From Blastocatellia bacterium (GTDB lineage Bacteria > Acidobacteriota > Blastocatellia > HR10 > J050): DNA of 64,000 nt. Position 1 is the stretch's first letter. Each line of letters opens with the position of its first letter. The notes under the pieces were generated by a model that worked only from the letters and a program-made list of their open reading frames with translations, did not search any database and had not been told where the DNA came from. Of the stretch, positions 17,107-25,783 are shown piece by piece. Made by a program: the position numbers and the translations under genes. The stretch lies in contig JALSQX010000020.1 in assembly GCA_026985075.1 (NCBI GenBank), forward strand, positions 62,001 through 126,000, read 5' to 3'.

Positions 17107-18419
17107 CACTCCCACTCCTCCTCAGCGATGTATTCGGCGCTGTTGGTGCGATCGCGACTCGCCCCATAGCCGCCGACGGCGTAGAGGCGATCTCGCGGAT
17201 CGCTCCGATCGAAGACCTTGACGCCTTCCACCCACGTCTCCAGCACTTTGGTGTAGACGCTCAACGGATCGCCCGAGAGAATGATGAAATCGGCGTCTTT
17301 GCCCACCTCCAGCGATCCGATGCGATCCTGTAAATCGAGCATGCGGGCGCCGGCCATAGTCAATCCATAGAGCGCCTTCTCTCGGGACATGCCCGCCCTC
17401 ACGGCCAACCCCGCCTGACGAAAGAAGAGGCGAGAATCAGTGATGGCATCGTCGGTGTGAAATCCCACCAGCACGCCGGCGCGTTCCAGAACGGCTCCCG
17501 TCTTGAAGGAGACATCCTTGGCTTCCAGTTTTCCGCCGGGACTATCCACCACAATGATCGAGCAAGGGACGCCGGCGGCGGCGATGCGATCGGCGACTTT
17601 CCAGGCATCGGAGGCGTGATGCAGCACCACGCGAAACCCGAATTCCTCGGCCAGGCGCAGAACGGTCAGGATGTCATCGTGACGATGCGTGTGATGGTGT
17701 ACAATGCGCTTCCCTTCCAGAACTTCCACCAGGGCCTCCATTCTCAGATCGCGAGGGGGCATCTTCTCGGGATTCCCTGCGGCGCGGCGAATTTTCTCCC
17801 GGTACTCTTGCGCTTTGACGAACTCGGCGCGGACCAGCGCCGCCGACTTGGCGCGCGTTCCCGGGAAGGGCGGCTTGCGTCGGGAATTCGTCCCATTGGC
17901 CATCTTCATGCCCCCGGCGATGCGCCCATCGTCGTACCTGATGAGGAGATCGTCGATCGTGCGACCATCGCGCAACTTGAGATAGAGCGTCTGCCCACTC
18001 ATCAAGTGTCCCGAACCGGGCATCACATTGGCGGTGGTGATGCCACCGGCTTGAGCCTTCTGAATGCGGTCATCCAGAGCGTTGATGGCATCAAGGACGC
18101 GAATGTCGGGCTGGATGGGCGCGCTGGCATCAGCGCCTTCCACTTCACCAATGTGGCTGTGCGTATCAACCAGACCGGGCATGATGATCCGTCCGCGCAC
18201 ATCATGGCGTTGCGCGTCAGCCGGGATGGTCACCGAGTCGGCTGGACCAATGGCCACGATCTTGCCTCGATGAACGACGAGAACTCCGTCGGCGATATCC
18301 GGGCTGGTGATGGGAATGAGGCGCGCGCCGATGAAGGCCTGGGGCGTCTCCTGCGCTCGAACCAATCCGCTCCATAACATCAATCCCATAAGAGTCGCGA
18401 GCGATACGCTCATCTTCAT
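17106..18419 (-). CDS. Exported amidohydrolase with complete metal site
   Basis: The 437-residue protein starts with a signal peptide (SLATLMGLMLWSGLVRAQ), then the amidohydrolase sandwich and the metal motif PGLVDTHSHIG (H87, H89), further histidines in HHHTHRHDD and LHHASDAW, and the terminal HTDDA aspartate. The family includes imidazolonepropionase- and dipeptidase-like hydrolases of cyclic amides; the substrate is unknown. The end of the sandwich is marked by GSLEVGKDADFIILSGDP. It is the first gene of the overlapping pair and probably forms a periplasmic unit with the next protein. Confidence 0.9.
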   Translation of the reverse strand: MKMSVSLATLMGLMLWSGLVRAQETPQAFIGARLIPITSPDIADGVLVVHRGKIVAIGPADSVTIPADAQRHDVRGRIIMPGLVDTHSHIGEVEGADASAPIQPDIRVLDAINALDDRIQKAQAGGITTANVMPGSGHLMSGQTLYLKLRDGRTIDDLLIRYDDGRIAGGMKMANGTNSRRKPPFPGTRAKSAALVRAEFVKAQEYREKIRRAAGNPEKMPPRDLRMEALVEVLEGKRIVHHHTHRHDDILTVLRLAEEFGFRVVLHHASDAWKVADRIAAAGVPCSIIVVDSPGGKLEAKDVSFKTGAVLERAGVLVGFHTDDAITDSRLFFRQAGLAVRAGMSREKALYGLTMAGARMLDLQDRIGSLEVGKDADFIILSGDPLSVYTKVLETWVEGVKVFDRSDPRDRLYAVGGYGASRDRTNSAEYIAEEEWE

Positions 18420-19138
18420 AAGATTGACCTCCAGGATTGGAAAAGGTGAATGGGGAACATAATTCCTTCCACGGAGGATTGCAAGCGATTTCCGGACATG
18501 CAGGACATCAATGGCGGGTTAAGGACTGTCATAATCTGAGCGCGCCCTATCATAGCGAGAAACATAACGATCCCCGGAGACTAGCTCCGGGGCATTCGGA
18601 GAACGAAAAGAGCGCTCAAAGCAGCAACGAATGTGACCATCCCCGGAGATCGGCTCCGGGGCCTGGGGAGGTTCTGGCTTCTTCGAGGAAGCGCCACGGC
18701 AGGCCCGCGGGGATCGAGCGAGTAGCGAGTGTGTGGAGTCACTTTTCCATGGGGATGCCCCACCGCTTGACGGCGGGGAGGGATCAGGATTCCGCTCATC
18801 GCCGAGGTTCCACTCCACCCCGGATGCCCCACCGCTTGACGGCGGGGAGGGATCGGATGAGCAGCTCGTTTGGAAGAGCCTTCCCCCTTCAGGAGGCCCC
18901 ACGGCTCGCCCACGGGGAGCCTCACATTGCCAGCTATTTCAGCGACCTGCTCTTACCCTCCAGGAGCCCCGCCACTTGATCGACGAGAAAACTCACACCT
19001 CAGCCTGTTCGTGGAGAACGCTCTCACCCGACACTGAGCATCAGAGCATTGGAGAGCGAGTCGAGCGGGCAGCGAGGCTTCAAGAACACCAAGAGGCGAT
19101 GTCGCATCGCCTCGTCCGGGCCGATCCACGAACGCAGT
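18420..19138. repeat. Intergenic region with palindromic repeats
   Basis: No gene is supported in these 719 bp between two minus-strand genes. Palindromes of the type CCCCGGAG-N-GCTCCGGGG lie at 18571-18592 and 18641-18661. A different unit of 32 bp, containing GCCCCACCGCTTGACGGCGG, occurs twice without change at 18754-18785 and 18823-18854. Further GC-rich hairpins follow to about 18.97 kb. The frames that stay open here are repeat-derived and carry no domain. Confidence 0.75.
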
Positions 19139-20491
19139 TCATCGCATCAACCGCGCCGCCGCCTTTCGATGAGCTTCGACGACGGGCTGGAGATCAAGGG
19201 TGGTGAGGTGTCCCTGTTGGACGACGATCCGGCCATGAATGATGAGCGTATCCACGCGCAACGGATGACAGAGGACCAATGCGGCCAACGGATCGCCGGC
19301 ACCCGAATAGCCCAGATCCTGGAGCGCGAAGATGGCGATATCGGCGGCCTTCCCAGGCGCGATCGTGCCGATATCATCCCGGCCCAAGCAGGCCGCGCCC
19401 CCCCGAGTGGCCAGATGGAACGCATCCATGACGGTCATCGCCTGCGGCCCGTAGCCCAGCCGGGTGAGCAACAGTGCCTGCCGCACTTCGGCCAGCGCGT
19501 GCGAGGAATCGTTCGATGCACTGCCATCCACGCCGAGACCCACCGGACATCCGGCGCGCCGGAGATCGTTCACGCGACATAACCCCGATCCCAATCGCAT
19601 ATTGGACGTGGGGCAATGCGCCACGCCAACTCGGGCGCGCCCGAGCTGCTGGATCTCGTCATCGGTGAAATGAATGCCATGCGCGAGCCAGACGTCGTCG
19701 CCCATCCACTCGGCTCGTTCCAGGTAGGCGAGTGGCCGGAGGCCATACTTCTCCAGGCAGTAGACCTCTTCATCTTTGGTCTCGGCCAGATGCGTATGCA
19801 ATCGCACGCCTTTGTCCCGAGCCAATCGCGCCGTCTCGCGCATCAAGGCGGGCGTGACCGAAAACGGTGAGCAGGGAGCCAATGCCATGCGCACCATCGC
19901 TCCCGGTCGAGGATCATGATACAGATCGATGACCCGCTCGGAATCCTTGAGAATCTCATCCTCATCCTGAACCACGGAATCCGGCGGCAGGCCGCCATCC
20001 TTCTCGCTCAAACTCATGCTCCCGCGAGTGGGATGAAATCGAATGCCGATCTCCTCGGCGGCTTGAATTTCCACATCGATGAGGCGCGTTTGACCGCGCG
20101 GGAACAGATAATGGTGATCGGTCGTGGTCGTACATCCGGAGAGCATCAACTCGGCCATGCCCACCAGTGCGGCCAATCGCACCGTCTCCTCATCCAACTT
20201 GGCCCACACCGGATAGAGGCTCACCAGCCAATCGAACAGTCCCGCATTCAGTGCGGGTGGATAAGCGCGGGTGAGCGTTTGGAACAGGTGATGATGCGCG
20301 TTGATCAATCCCGGCAGGACAACTTTATCGGAGGCGTCGATGATCTGATCGGCACTCAGATGCTCTGTCGAACCGTGACCGACCTCCCTGATGAAACCGT
20401 CTTCGATGAGCACATATCCACCGGATAACGGCGGGCGACCGTCTTCCATGGTCGCCAGGACGAGCGCATTCTTGATCAGCATCTTCGCCAT
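19139..20491 (-). CDS. 8-oxoguanine deaminase-like amidohydrolase (TRZ/ATZ family)
   Basis: The 450-residue cytoplasmic enzyme has the metal motif NAHHHLFQTLTRAYP (H66, H68), HTHLAET, AHGIHF and GVDGSASND. The HHHLFQTLTRA form is typical of the 8-oxoguanine deaminase branch, which turns 8-oxoguanine into urate, although related enzymes act on isoxanthopterin, hydroxyatrazine-like or cytosine-like rings. I chose the ATG at 20491 because a promoter (20529-20557) excludes the earlier in-frame ATG at 20557. It is divergent from lutABC and lies in the same area as adenosine deaminase. Confidence 0.9.
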   Translation of the reverse strand: MAKMLIKNALVLATMEDGRPPLSGGYVLIEDGFIREVGHGSTEHLSADQIIDASDKVVLPGLINAHHHLFQTLTRAYPPALNAGLFDWLVSLYPVWAKLDEETVRLAALVGMAELMLSGCTTTTDHHYLFPRGQTRLIDVEIQAAEEIGIRFHPTRGSMSLSEKDGGLPPDSVVQDEDEILKDSERVIDLYHDPRPGAMVRMALAPCSPFSVTPALMRETARLARDKGVRLHTHLAETKDEEVYCLEKYGLRPLAYLERAEWMGDDVWLAHGIHFTDDEIQQLGRARVGVAHCPTSNMRLGSGLCRVNDLRRAGCPVGLGVDGSASNDSSHALAEVRQALLLTRLGYGPQAMTVMDAFHLATRGGAACLGRDDIGTIAPGKAADIAIFALQDLGYSGAGDPLAALVLCHPLRVDTLIIHGRIVVQQGHLTTLDLQPVVEAHRKAAARLMR

Positions 20492-20528
20492 CGGACTCAC
20501 GCTCTCGCGGGATGGAATGGCAATCGCT

Positions 20529-20557
20529 ATTATTGAACGTTCGGGGAGGAAACTCAA
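20529..20557 (-). promoter_or_regulatory. Promoter of the deaminase gene
   Basis: On the minus strand TTGAGT (20552-20557) and AATAAT (20529-20534) are 17 bp apart; the start point would be near 20522, about 31 nt before the chosen ATG. Confidence 0.55.
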
Positions 20558-20596
20558 GCGGCGAAATCACCGCCGCATTTTTCCGGCAGAAGACCG

Positions 20597-20626
20597 TTGT
20601 CACAACATCGACATTTGGAGCATAAT
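20597..20626 (+). promoter_or_regulatory. Promoter of lutABC
   Basis: TTGTCA (20597-20602) and CATAAT (20621-20626) are 18 bp apart; the start point would be near 20633, some 30 nt before lutA. It faces away from the deaminase promoter. Confidence 0.55.
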
Positions 20627-20663
20627 CTTGGAGCATGGAATCAGGGAGGGAGCCATAACGGAG

Positions 20664-21386
20664 ATGCGCGTTTCGTTGTTCATCACCTGTCTGGTGGACG
20701 AGTTCTTCCCCCGCGTGGGCGAGAGCATGGTCAAGGTTCTTCGGCGGCTCGGCGCGTCGGTGGAATTCGACGGGCGCCAGACCTGCTGCGGTCAACCGGC
20801 GTTCAACACGGGATATCGACAGTACGCCCGACAGCTTGGCGAACGATGGCTACATATCTTCGCCGATGCCGAGTATGTGGTGGCGCCCTCGGGCTCCTGC
20901 GTGAGTATGGTCAAGCATTACTATCCGGAATTGTTCGAAGATGATCCAGTCCTTCGGCATCGAGCGGAGGAAGTCAGCGGGCGCGTCTATGAATTCTCGG
21001 ATTTCCTGGTCAACGTGCTCGGCGTGGAAGATGTCGGCGCTCGTTTCCACGGGCGGGTGACCTATCATGACGCCTGTCACACCCTGCGCGAACTTCGCAT
21101 CGCCGAACCGCCGCGCCGCCTCATCCGCGCCGTTCGCGGCGTGGAATTCGTGGAGATGGAACGCGCCGATCAATGTTGCGGCTTCGGCGGCACGTTCTCC
21201 GTCAAACTGGCCGACCTCTCCTATGCCATGCTGCGTGACAAAATGGCATGCATTCGCCAGTCGGGCGCTGATGTCGTCGTCTCCACCGATAGCAGTTGCC
21301 TCATGCACATCGCCGGAGCACTGCAGCGACAGGGCATTCGCGTTCGAACCATGCATCTGGCCGAGTTGCTGGCCATGGAGGAATGA
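20664..21386 (+). CDS. lutA: Lactate-oxidation Fe-S protein LutA
   Basis: LutA is the cysteine-rich-domain subunit of the LutABC complex that oxidises L-lactate to pyruvate. The 240-residue protein has two CCG domains, with TCCGQPAFN in the first and CCGFGGTF in the second, the heterodisulfide-reductase-like cysteine pattern. The ATG follows AACGGAG. It ends five bases before lutB, giving an operon lutA-lutB-lutC behind its own promoter. Confidence 0.96.
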   Translation: MRVSLFITCLVDEFFPRVGESMVKVLRRLGASVEFDGRQTCCGQPAFNTGYRQYARQLGERWLHIFADAEYVVAPSGSCVSMVKHYYPELFEDDPVLRHRAEEVSGRVYEFSDFLVNVLGVEDVGARFHGRVTYHDACHTLRELRIAEPPRRLIRAVRGVEFVEMERADQCCGFGGTFSVKLADLSYAMLRDKMACIRQSGADVVVSTDSSCLMHIAGALQRQGIRVRTMHLAELLAMEE

Positions 21387-21391
21387 CGGTC

Positions 21392-22822
21392 ATGGAGATC
21401 ACCACCGATCGATTCGCCGAGAATATCCGCCGCGCGCTCGTCGATGAATCCCTGCAACAGGCGCTTCGCACGGCGACGACGAAATTCACCTTCGTTCGTC
21501 ACCTGGCCGTCACCCAGATGCCCGACTGGGAAGCGCTCCGAGAGCAGGCCGAGCGCATCAAGAGGCACGCCATCGGGCATCTGGACACTCTGCTCGAGCA
21601 GTTCGCCGATCGGATCACGGCGCTTGGCGGCCACGTCCATTGGGCGCCGGACGCCGAAACGGCCTGTCAGATCGTGATCGATCTGGCGCGACGACATGGG
21701 GTGACATCCGCCGTCAAGGCCAAGTCGATGATGGCCGAAGAGATCGGATTGAACGAAGCGCTGGAGCGCGCCGGAATCACGCCTGTGGAGACGGACCTGG
21801 GCGAGTACATCATTCAACTGGCCCATGAGCCCCCTTCGCATATCATCGCTCCAGCCATTCACAAAAGTAAGCGACAGATTGCCGAACTCTTCGCCGAGAA
21901 ACTCGGCATTCCGCCGACCGACGACATCCAGGAATTGACTGCTGCGGCGCGGCGGACGCTGCGGGAGAAATTCTTTGGCGCCGGCATGGGAATCACCGGC
22001 GTGAACTTCGCCGTGGCCGAGACGGGCACGATCGTGCTGGTCGAAAATGAGGGCAACATTCGATTCAGCACCTCGTTGCCCCCCATCCACGTGGCCATCA
22101 TGGGCATTGAGAAGGTCATCCCGCGATTCGCCGATCTGGCCGTGTTCATGCGACTCTTACCGCGCAGCGCCACCGGACAGAAGATGTCCGCCTACGTCTC
22201 GTTCATCACCGGACCGCGAAAGCGCAACGAGCCCGATGGCCCCGATGAGCTCCACGTCGTCATCGTTGATAATGGGCGTTCGGCGATGCTTGGCGATCCC
22301 GAGCTTCGTCGTGCCCTCTATTGCATTCATTGCGGCGCCTGTCTCAACGTCTGCCCCGTCTATCGTAAGATTGGCGGCCACGCCTATGGATGGGTGTACT
22401 CGGGTCCCATCGGCGCGATCGTCACGCCGCAACTGCTGGGATTGGATCGTGCCGGTCAGCTCCCCTTCGCCTCCACCCTTTGCGGCGCTTGTCGAGATGC
22501 GTGCCCGGTGCGCATCGACTTTCCCAAGCTGCTCCTGGCGCTCCGACATCGTGCGCATCGGCACCACCCTCATCGCCGGAACGGTCATTCCTGGCGAGAA
22601 CGCCTGGCCATGGCCCTGTGGGCATTCACCATGAAGAGCGAGAGGCGATATCGTCTGGCGGCGGCGCTGGCTCGTCGGCTGCAGAGGCGTTTCGTCTCCA
22701 ATGGCCTGATCAGGGAAGTGCCCTTCTATCCCTTCTCCGAATGGACGAAATATCGCGATCTTCCTGCGCTCGCTCCTCGCCCGTTCAGAGCGCAGTGGGA
22801 AGCATCGCTCAAAGAGCAATGA
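21392..22822 (+). CDS. lutB: Lactate-oxidation Fe-S protein LutB
   Basis: LutB carries the two 4Fe-4S clusters of the complex. In the 476-residue protein they appear as CIHCGACLNVCPVY (about residues 311-324) and CGACRDACPV (about 363-372), after the DUF162-type nucleotide-fold domain with GITGVNFAVAETGT. The ATG at 21392 is better placed for the GGAGGA site than the ATG at 21383 that overlaps the lutA stop. The C-terminal tail ends in basic helices. Electrons would pass from lactate through LutA/LutB to a quinone or carrier not seen here. Confidence 0.96.
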   Translation: MEITTDRFAENIRRALVDESLQQALRTATTKFTFVRHLAVTQMPDWEALREQAERIKRHAIGHLDTLLEQFADRITALGGHVHWAPDAETACQIVIDLARRHGVTSAVKAKSMMAEEIGLNEALERAGITPVETDLGEYIIQLAHEPPSHIIAPAIHKSKRQIAELFAEKLGIPPTDDIQELTAAARRTLREKFFGAGMGITGVNFAVAETGTIVLVENEGNIRFSTSLPPIHVAIMGIEKVIPRFADLAVFMRLLPRSATGQKMSAYVSFITGPRKRNEPDGPDELHVVIVDNGRSAMLGDPELRRALYCIHCGACLNVCPVYRKIGGHAYGWVYSGPIGAIVTPQLLGLDRAGQLPFASTLCGACRDACPVRIDFPKLLLALRHRAHRHHPHRRNGHSWRERLAMALWAFTMKSERRYRLAAALARRLQRRFVSNGLIREVPFYPFSEWTKYRDLPALAPRPFRAQWEASLKEQ

Positions 22823-22880
22823 TCAATTCAACGGAGCGATCGGCCGTTCGCCTCCAGGCTGCCCGATCAATGACGGTGAT

Positions 22881-23594
22881 ATGACAATGGTCGATGAACG
22901 GAAACGCGCCATTCTCACATCCATCGGCGAGAATCTGAGAATTCAACGGACCGGCTCCGAGAGCGATCGGGAGGGACCAGGGGCCGCGACCATGCCCGTC
23001 TCATCGAGGGATGCGGATCAGGAGGCGCGGGTGCAAAAATTCGCCGAGGAACTCACCGCCGTCGGCGCTCGGGTTTTCCTGGCTCGCACCAGAGAAGGCG
23101 CGCACCATTATGTCAAAGAGGTCATTGACCACCATCGTGCCCGACGCGTGGCCCTCAGCGCGGCTCCCGTATTGGCCGAGTTGGAGATCGAAGCGCTCAT
23201 CCGCGCTGCTCACGGCGACATCATTCGGCTTCCGCGCACGCCTTCCTTTGACGAACTCAAGGAGTATAAACGGCGACTGATGGAAGCCGACTTGGGCATC
23301 ACCGGCGCGGCATGTGGTCTGGCCGAGAGCGGTACTCTGGTCCTGCTCACCAGCGAGACGGAGGGTCGGCTGGCCTCGCTTCTGCCACCGGTCCATCTCG
23401 CCGTGCTCAACGCCTCGTATATCCTACCCGGCGTGGCCGAGTTCATTGCCGAAACGCGTTCGTCACTCCGAAGCAGCGACATCATTTTCATCACTGGACC
23501 GAGTCGGACGGCGGACATCGAGTTGACGCTCACCGTCGGCGTGCACGGACCGAAGGAACTGCATGTCGTCGTGTTGGCAATGAACTCAGAATGA
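22881..23594 (+). CDS. lutC: Lactate utilization protein LutC
   Basis: LutC is the third subunit, a DUF162/LUD-fold protein. The 237-residue product has ITGAACGLAESGTLVL and the FITGPSRTADIE motif near its end, followed by GVHGPKELHVV. A linker of about 40 residues rich in E, S and G precedes the domain. It lies 58 bp after lutB and runs convergent with the coiled-coil gene, leaving only 11 bp between the two stops. Confidence 0.95.
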   Translation: MTMVDERKRAILTSIGENLRIQRTGSESDREGPGAATMPVSSRDADQEARVQKFAEELTAVGARVFLARTREGAHHYVKEVIDHHRARRVALSAAPVLAELEIEALIRAAHGDIIRLPRTPSFDELKEYKRRLMEADLGITGAACGLAESGTLVLLTSETEGRLASLLPPVHLAVLNASYILPGVAEFIAETRSSLRSSDIIFITGPSRTADIELTLTVGVHGPKELHVVVLAMNSE

Positions 23595-23605
23595 GGATGC
23601 ACCGA

Positions 23606-24712
23606 TCAATTCGGCGTTGATTCTCGCTTCGGTCCCCACGTCTGAAGCGCTTCGTCCCAGAAGGCGAGGTGCCCATCCTCCACCATGATGACCTTATGAG
23701 CGCGCGCCTCATGTTCGGCTCCCTGCGTCGCTCGCTCACCGGCCACCACCGGGATGGCCCGATATCCGGCTCGGTTGAGCAACGTTGCCCGACGGCGAGC
23801 GCGTTCGACATCAACTCGATCGACCACAGCAGAGACCTCGATGGCTAACCAGATCTCAGGAGCTTCGGGATGCTCGCGCAGTTGACCGCATACGAGCAGG
23901 TCCAACAGTAACACATCCTTGAATTCTTCGCGCGAGAGACGAGCCTGTAACGCGTCAGCCAGCGTATAGGGAGCGACGATGCGAAGTTTCTGCAAGAGTG
24001 GCCCAAAGTAAGCACCCGCTTTGTTGCCGAAACTGAATTCCAACACTCGGCCCTTCAGTCCGCTGACCGTATCAGTGAGGCCTTTCACCGTCTCCGCCAA
24101 CGCCGCTAATTGCCCCTCCGTCCGCGCCTGCGCCTCGGCCAACCGCTCCACCGCCTCCTCCAATCGCCCTACCCGCTCCTCCGTCCGCCGCTGCGCCTCG
24201 ACTAACGCCTCCACCCGCTCCTCGGTCCGCCGCTGCGCCTCGGCCAACCGCTCCACCGCCTCCTCCAATCGCCCTACCCGCTCCTCCGTCCGCCGCTGCG
24301 CCTCGGCCAACGCCTCCACCCGCTCCTCGGTCCGCGCCTGCGCCTCGGCCAACCGCTCCACCGCCTCCTCCAATCGCCCTACCCGCTCCTCCGTCCGCCG
24401 CTGCGCCTCGACTAACCGCTCCACCGCCTCCTCCAACCGCCCCACTCGCTCCTCGGTCCGCGCCTGCGCCTCGGCCAACCGCTCCATCGCCTCCTCCAAC
24501 CGCCCCACTCGCTCCTCGGTCCGCGCCTGCGCCTCGACTAACCGCTCCACCCGCTCCTCGGTCCGCTGCTGGGCTTTGGTCAAACTGTGAATGGCTTCCC
24601 GCAGTTCGACCAACTCATCCATGAGGAGCAACTGGCGCAATTCCGATCGCCACTCCGGATGCTCAGTCAGGAAGCGAATGAACTCCTTGTAGTTTTGTAC
24701 GTCAAAAGCCAT
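23606..24712 (-). CDS. Coiled-coil repeat protein with a nuclease-like C-terminal domain (DUF3782-like)
   Basis: The 368-residue protein has an N-terminal helix, then about 12 consecutive turns of a repeat built on [20 protein letters not shown] (about residues 45-200), a long parallel coiled coil. After it comes a compact domain with [12 protein letters not shown] and [19 protein letters not shown], a pattern of acidic and E-x-S residues like the PD-(D/E)XK nuclease fold found in DUF3782 proteins. Function is unknown. The repeats are nearly identical at DNA level, so their number may vary between strains. It is monocistronic with its own promoter and faces lutC. Confidence 0.82.
   Translation of the reverse strand: MAFDVQNYKEFIRFLTEHPEWRSELRQLLLMDELVELREAIHSLTKAQQRTEERVERLVEAQARTEERVGRLEEAMERLAEAQARTEERVGRLEEAVERLVEAQRRTEERVGRLEEAVERLAEAQARTEERVEALAEAQRRTEERVGRLEEAVERLAEAQRRTEERVEALVEAQRRTEERVGRLEEAVERLAEAQARTEGQLAALAETVKGLTDTVSGLKGRVLEFSFGNKAGAYFGPLLQKLRIVAPYTLADALQARLSREEFKDVLLLDLLVCGQLREHPEAPEIWLAIEVSAVVDRVDVERARRRATLLNRAGYRAIPVVAGERATQGAEHEARAHKVIMVEDGHLAFWDEALQTWGPKRESTPN
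24115..24563. repeat. Coding tandem repeats of the coiled-coil gene
   Basis: About twelve units of 33 or 42 bp with the plus-strand core CGCTCCTCGGTCCGC follow one another inside the gene above. They translate as TEERV-type heptads. Several neighbouring units are identical or nearly so, which suggests recent unequal exchange. Confidence 0.85.
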
Positions 24713-24764
24713 CGTGTCATCCTCAGCTCATGAGTCAAGCTCAGGGAGCAGAGGCTCAATAAAC

Positions 24765-24793
24765 AATATACACCGTCGCTCTGCTTCTCTCAA
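24765..24793 (-). promoter_or_regulatory. Promoter of the coiled-coil gene
   Basis: On the minus strand TTGAGA (24788-24793) and TATATT (24765-24770) are 17 bp apart; the message would start near 24758, about 46 nt before the ATG at 24712. Confidence 0.6.
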
Positions 24794-24906
24794 GCAGCAC
24801 TTCTGAACCGGAGGGTCACCATCGCCTTTCAGGGATGGCTGACGACGGGTGGGCATCGAGCACGAACACCTTCCAGGGACGTCTCGGCATTGACGATGGT
24901 GTGGGC

Positions 24907-24935
24907 TTGCCAATTTTCATGTGGTGAGACACAAT
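24907..24935 (+). promoter_or_regulatory. Candidate promoter of the metallo-beta-lactamase gene
   Basis: TTGCCA (24907-24912) and CACAAT (24930-24935) are 17 bp apart, only 10 bp before the ATG at 24946, so the message would be leaderless or nearly so. A CCTCCGAG stretch precedes the ATG instead of a ribosome site. Confidence 0.4.
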
Positions 24936-24945
24936 CCTCCGAGTT

Positions 24946-25707
24946 ATGAAGATTGTCGTCCTGGGTTCCGGCACGAGCGTTCCCCATAAGGCGCGAAATT
25001 CAGCCGGATTCTGGGTGGCCACCGACGAACTCAGACTCCTCCTCGACTGTGGACCGGGAACGCTGCACACTTTTCCGCGATATCGACTCGACTGGACGGA
25101 CATCACGCACATCTATTTGAGTCATTTTCATCTGGATCATATCGGTGAGCTCCCGCCCCTTCTGTTCGCGCTCAAGCATGGCCCGGGCGTCGAGAGGCGA
25201 ACGACGCCTCTGGAACTCATCGGACCGGTAGGAACGCGCCGTTTACTCACGGATTGGGAGGCTGCGCTGGGCTATGAGCTCCTCGCGCTGGCCTTCCCAC
25301 TCAACATCGTTGAAGTCGAACCGGGGCGGCGGTACGCTCTCGCCGATGGTCACTGGTTACGCGTGTATCCCACGCCCCATACTGAGGAGAGCTTGGCTCT
25401 TCGCCTGGAGTGGCGCGGCCTGAGCGTATGCTACACTGGGGATACGGCATATGCGGAGGATCTGGCTCGCTTCTTCTACCGCGCCGATCTGCTCATCGCC
25501 GAGTGTTCGTTCCGACGACCGCGCACGGATGTGAAACATCTCTCCATTCCCGAGGTCGCCGAGTTGGCCAGACGAGCTCAGGTCTCGCGCCTGTTGATCA
25601 CGCATCTCTATCCGGAACTCGACGGCGTTGATGTGAAAGCTGAGGTTCAACAGCTTTTCCCCGGCGATATCATCATCGCTTATGATGGGCTCAGTCTGGA
25701 GATGTAG
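24946..25707 (+). CDS. Metallo-beta-lactamase fold hydrolase, RNase Z-like
   Basis: The 253-residue protein has the beta-CASP-free RNase Z layout: LGSGTSVP at the start, LLLDCGPG, the zinc motif SHFHLDHIGELPPLL, then PTPHTEES, YTGDTAY, AECSF and the terminal THLYPELD histidine. RNase Z trims tRNA 3-prime ends, but close relatives are hydrolases of other substrates such as cyclic nucleotides or arylsulfates, and the exosite arm of true RNase Z is not obvious. It is a cytoplasmic protein without signal peptide. A GCGAGCC/GGCTCGC hairpin (25709-25726) follows the stop. Confidence 0.88.
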   Translation: MKIVVLGSGTSVPHKARNSAGFWVATDELRLLLDCGPGTLHTFPRYRLDWTDITHIYLSHFHLDHIGELPPLLFALKHGPGVERRTTPLELIGPVGTRRLLTDWEAALGYELLALAFPLNIVEVEPGRRYALADGHWLRVYPTPHTEESLALRLEWRGLSVCYTGDTAYAEDLARFFYRADLLIAECSFRRPRTDVKHLSIPEVAELARRAQVSRLLITHLYPELDGVDVKAEVQQLFPGDIIIAYDGLSLEM

Positions 25708-25783
25708 CGCGAGCCATAAGGCTCGCCCACGAGCGCGCAGGCATCGTGGAGGTCACTCCTTCCCCACTGGGAGAATGAATGGA

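Noticed and set aside
18437-18979. Open frames over the palindromic repeats after the amidohydrolase pair
   Set aside because: They consist of repeat units, have no ribosome site or domain, and similar frames occur wherever these repeats do.
24115-24563. CRISPR-like array of short repeats
   Set aside because: The units are adjacent with no spacers, keep the reading frame and encode the coiled-coil heptads.
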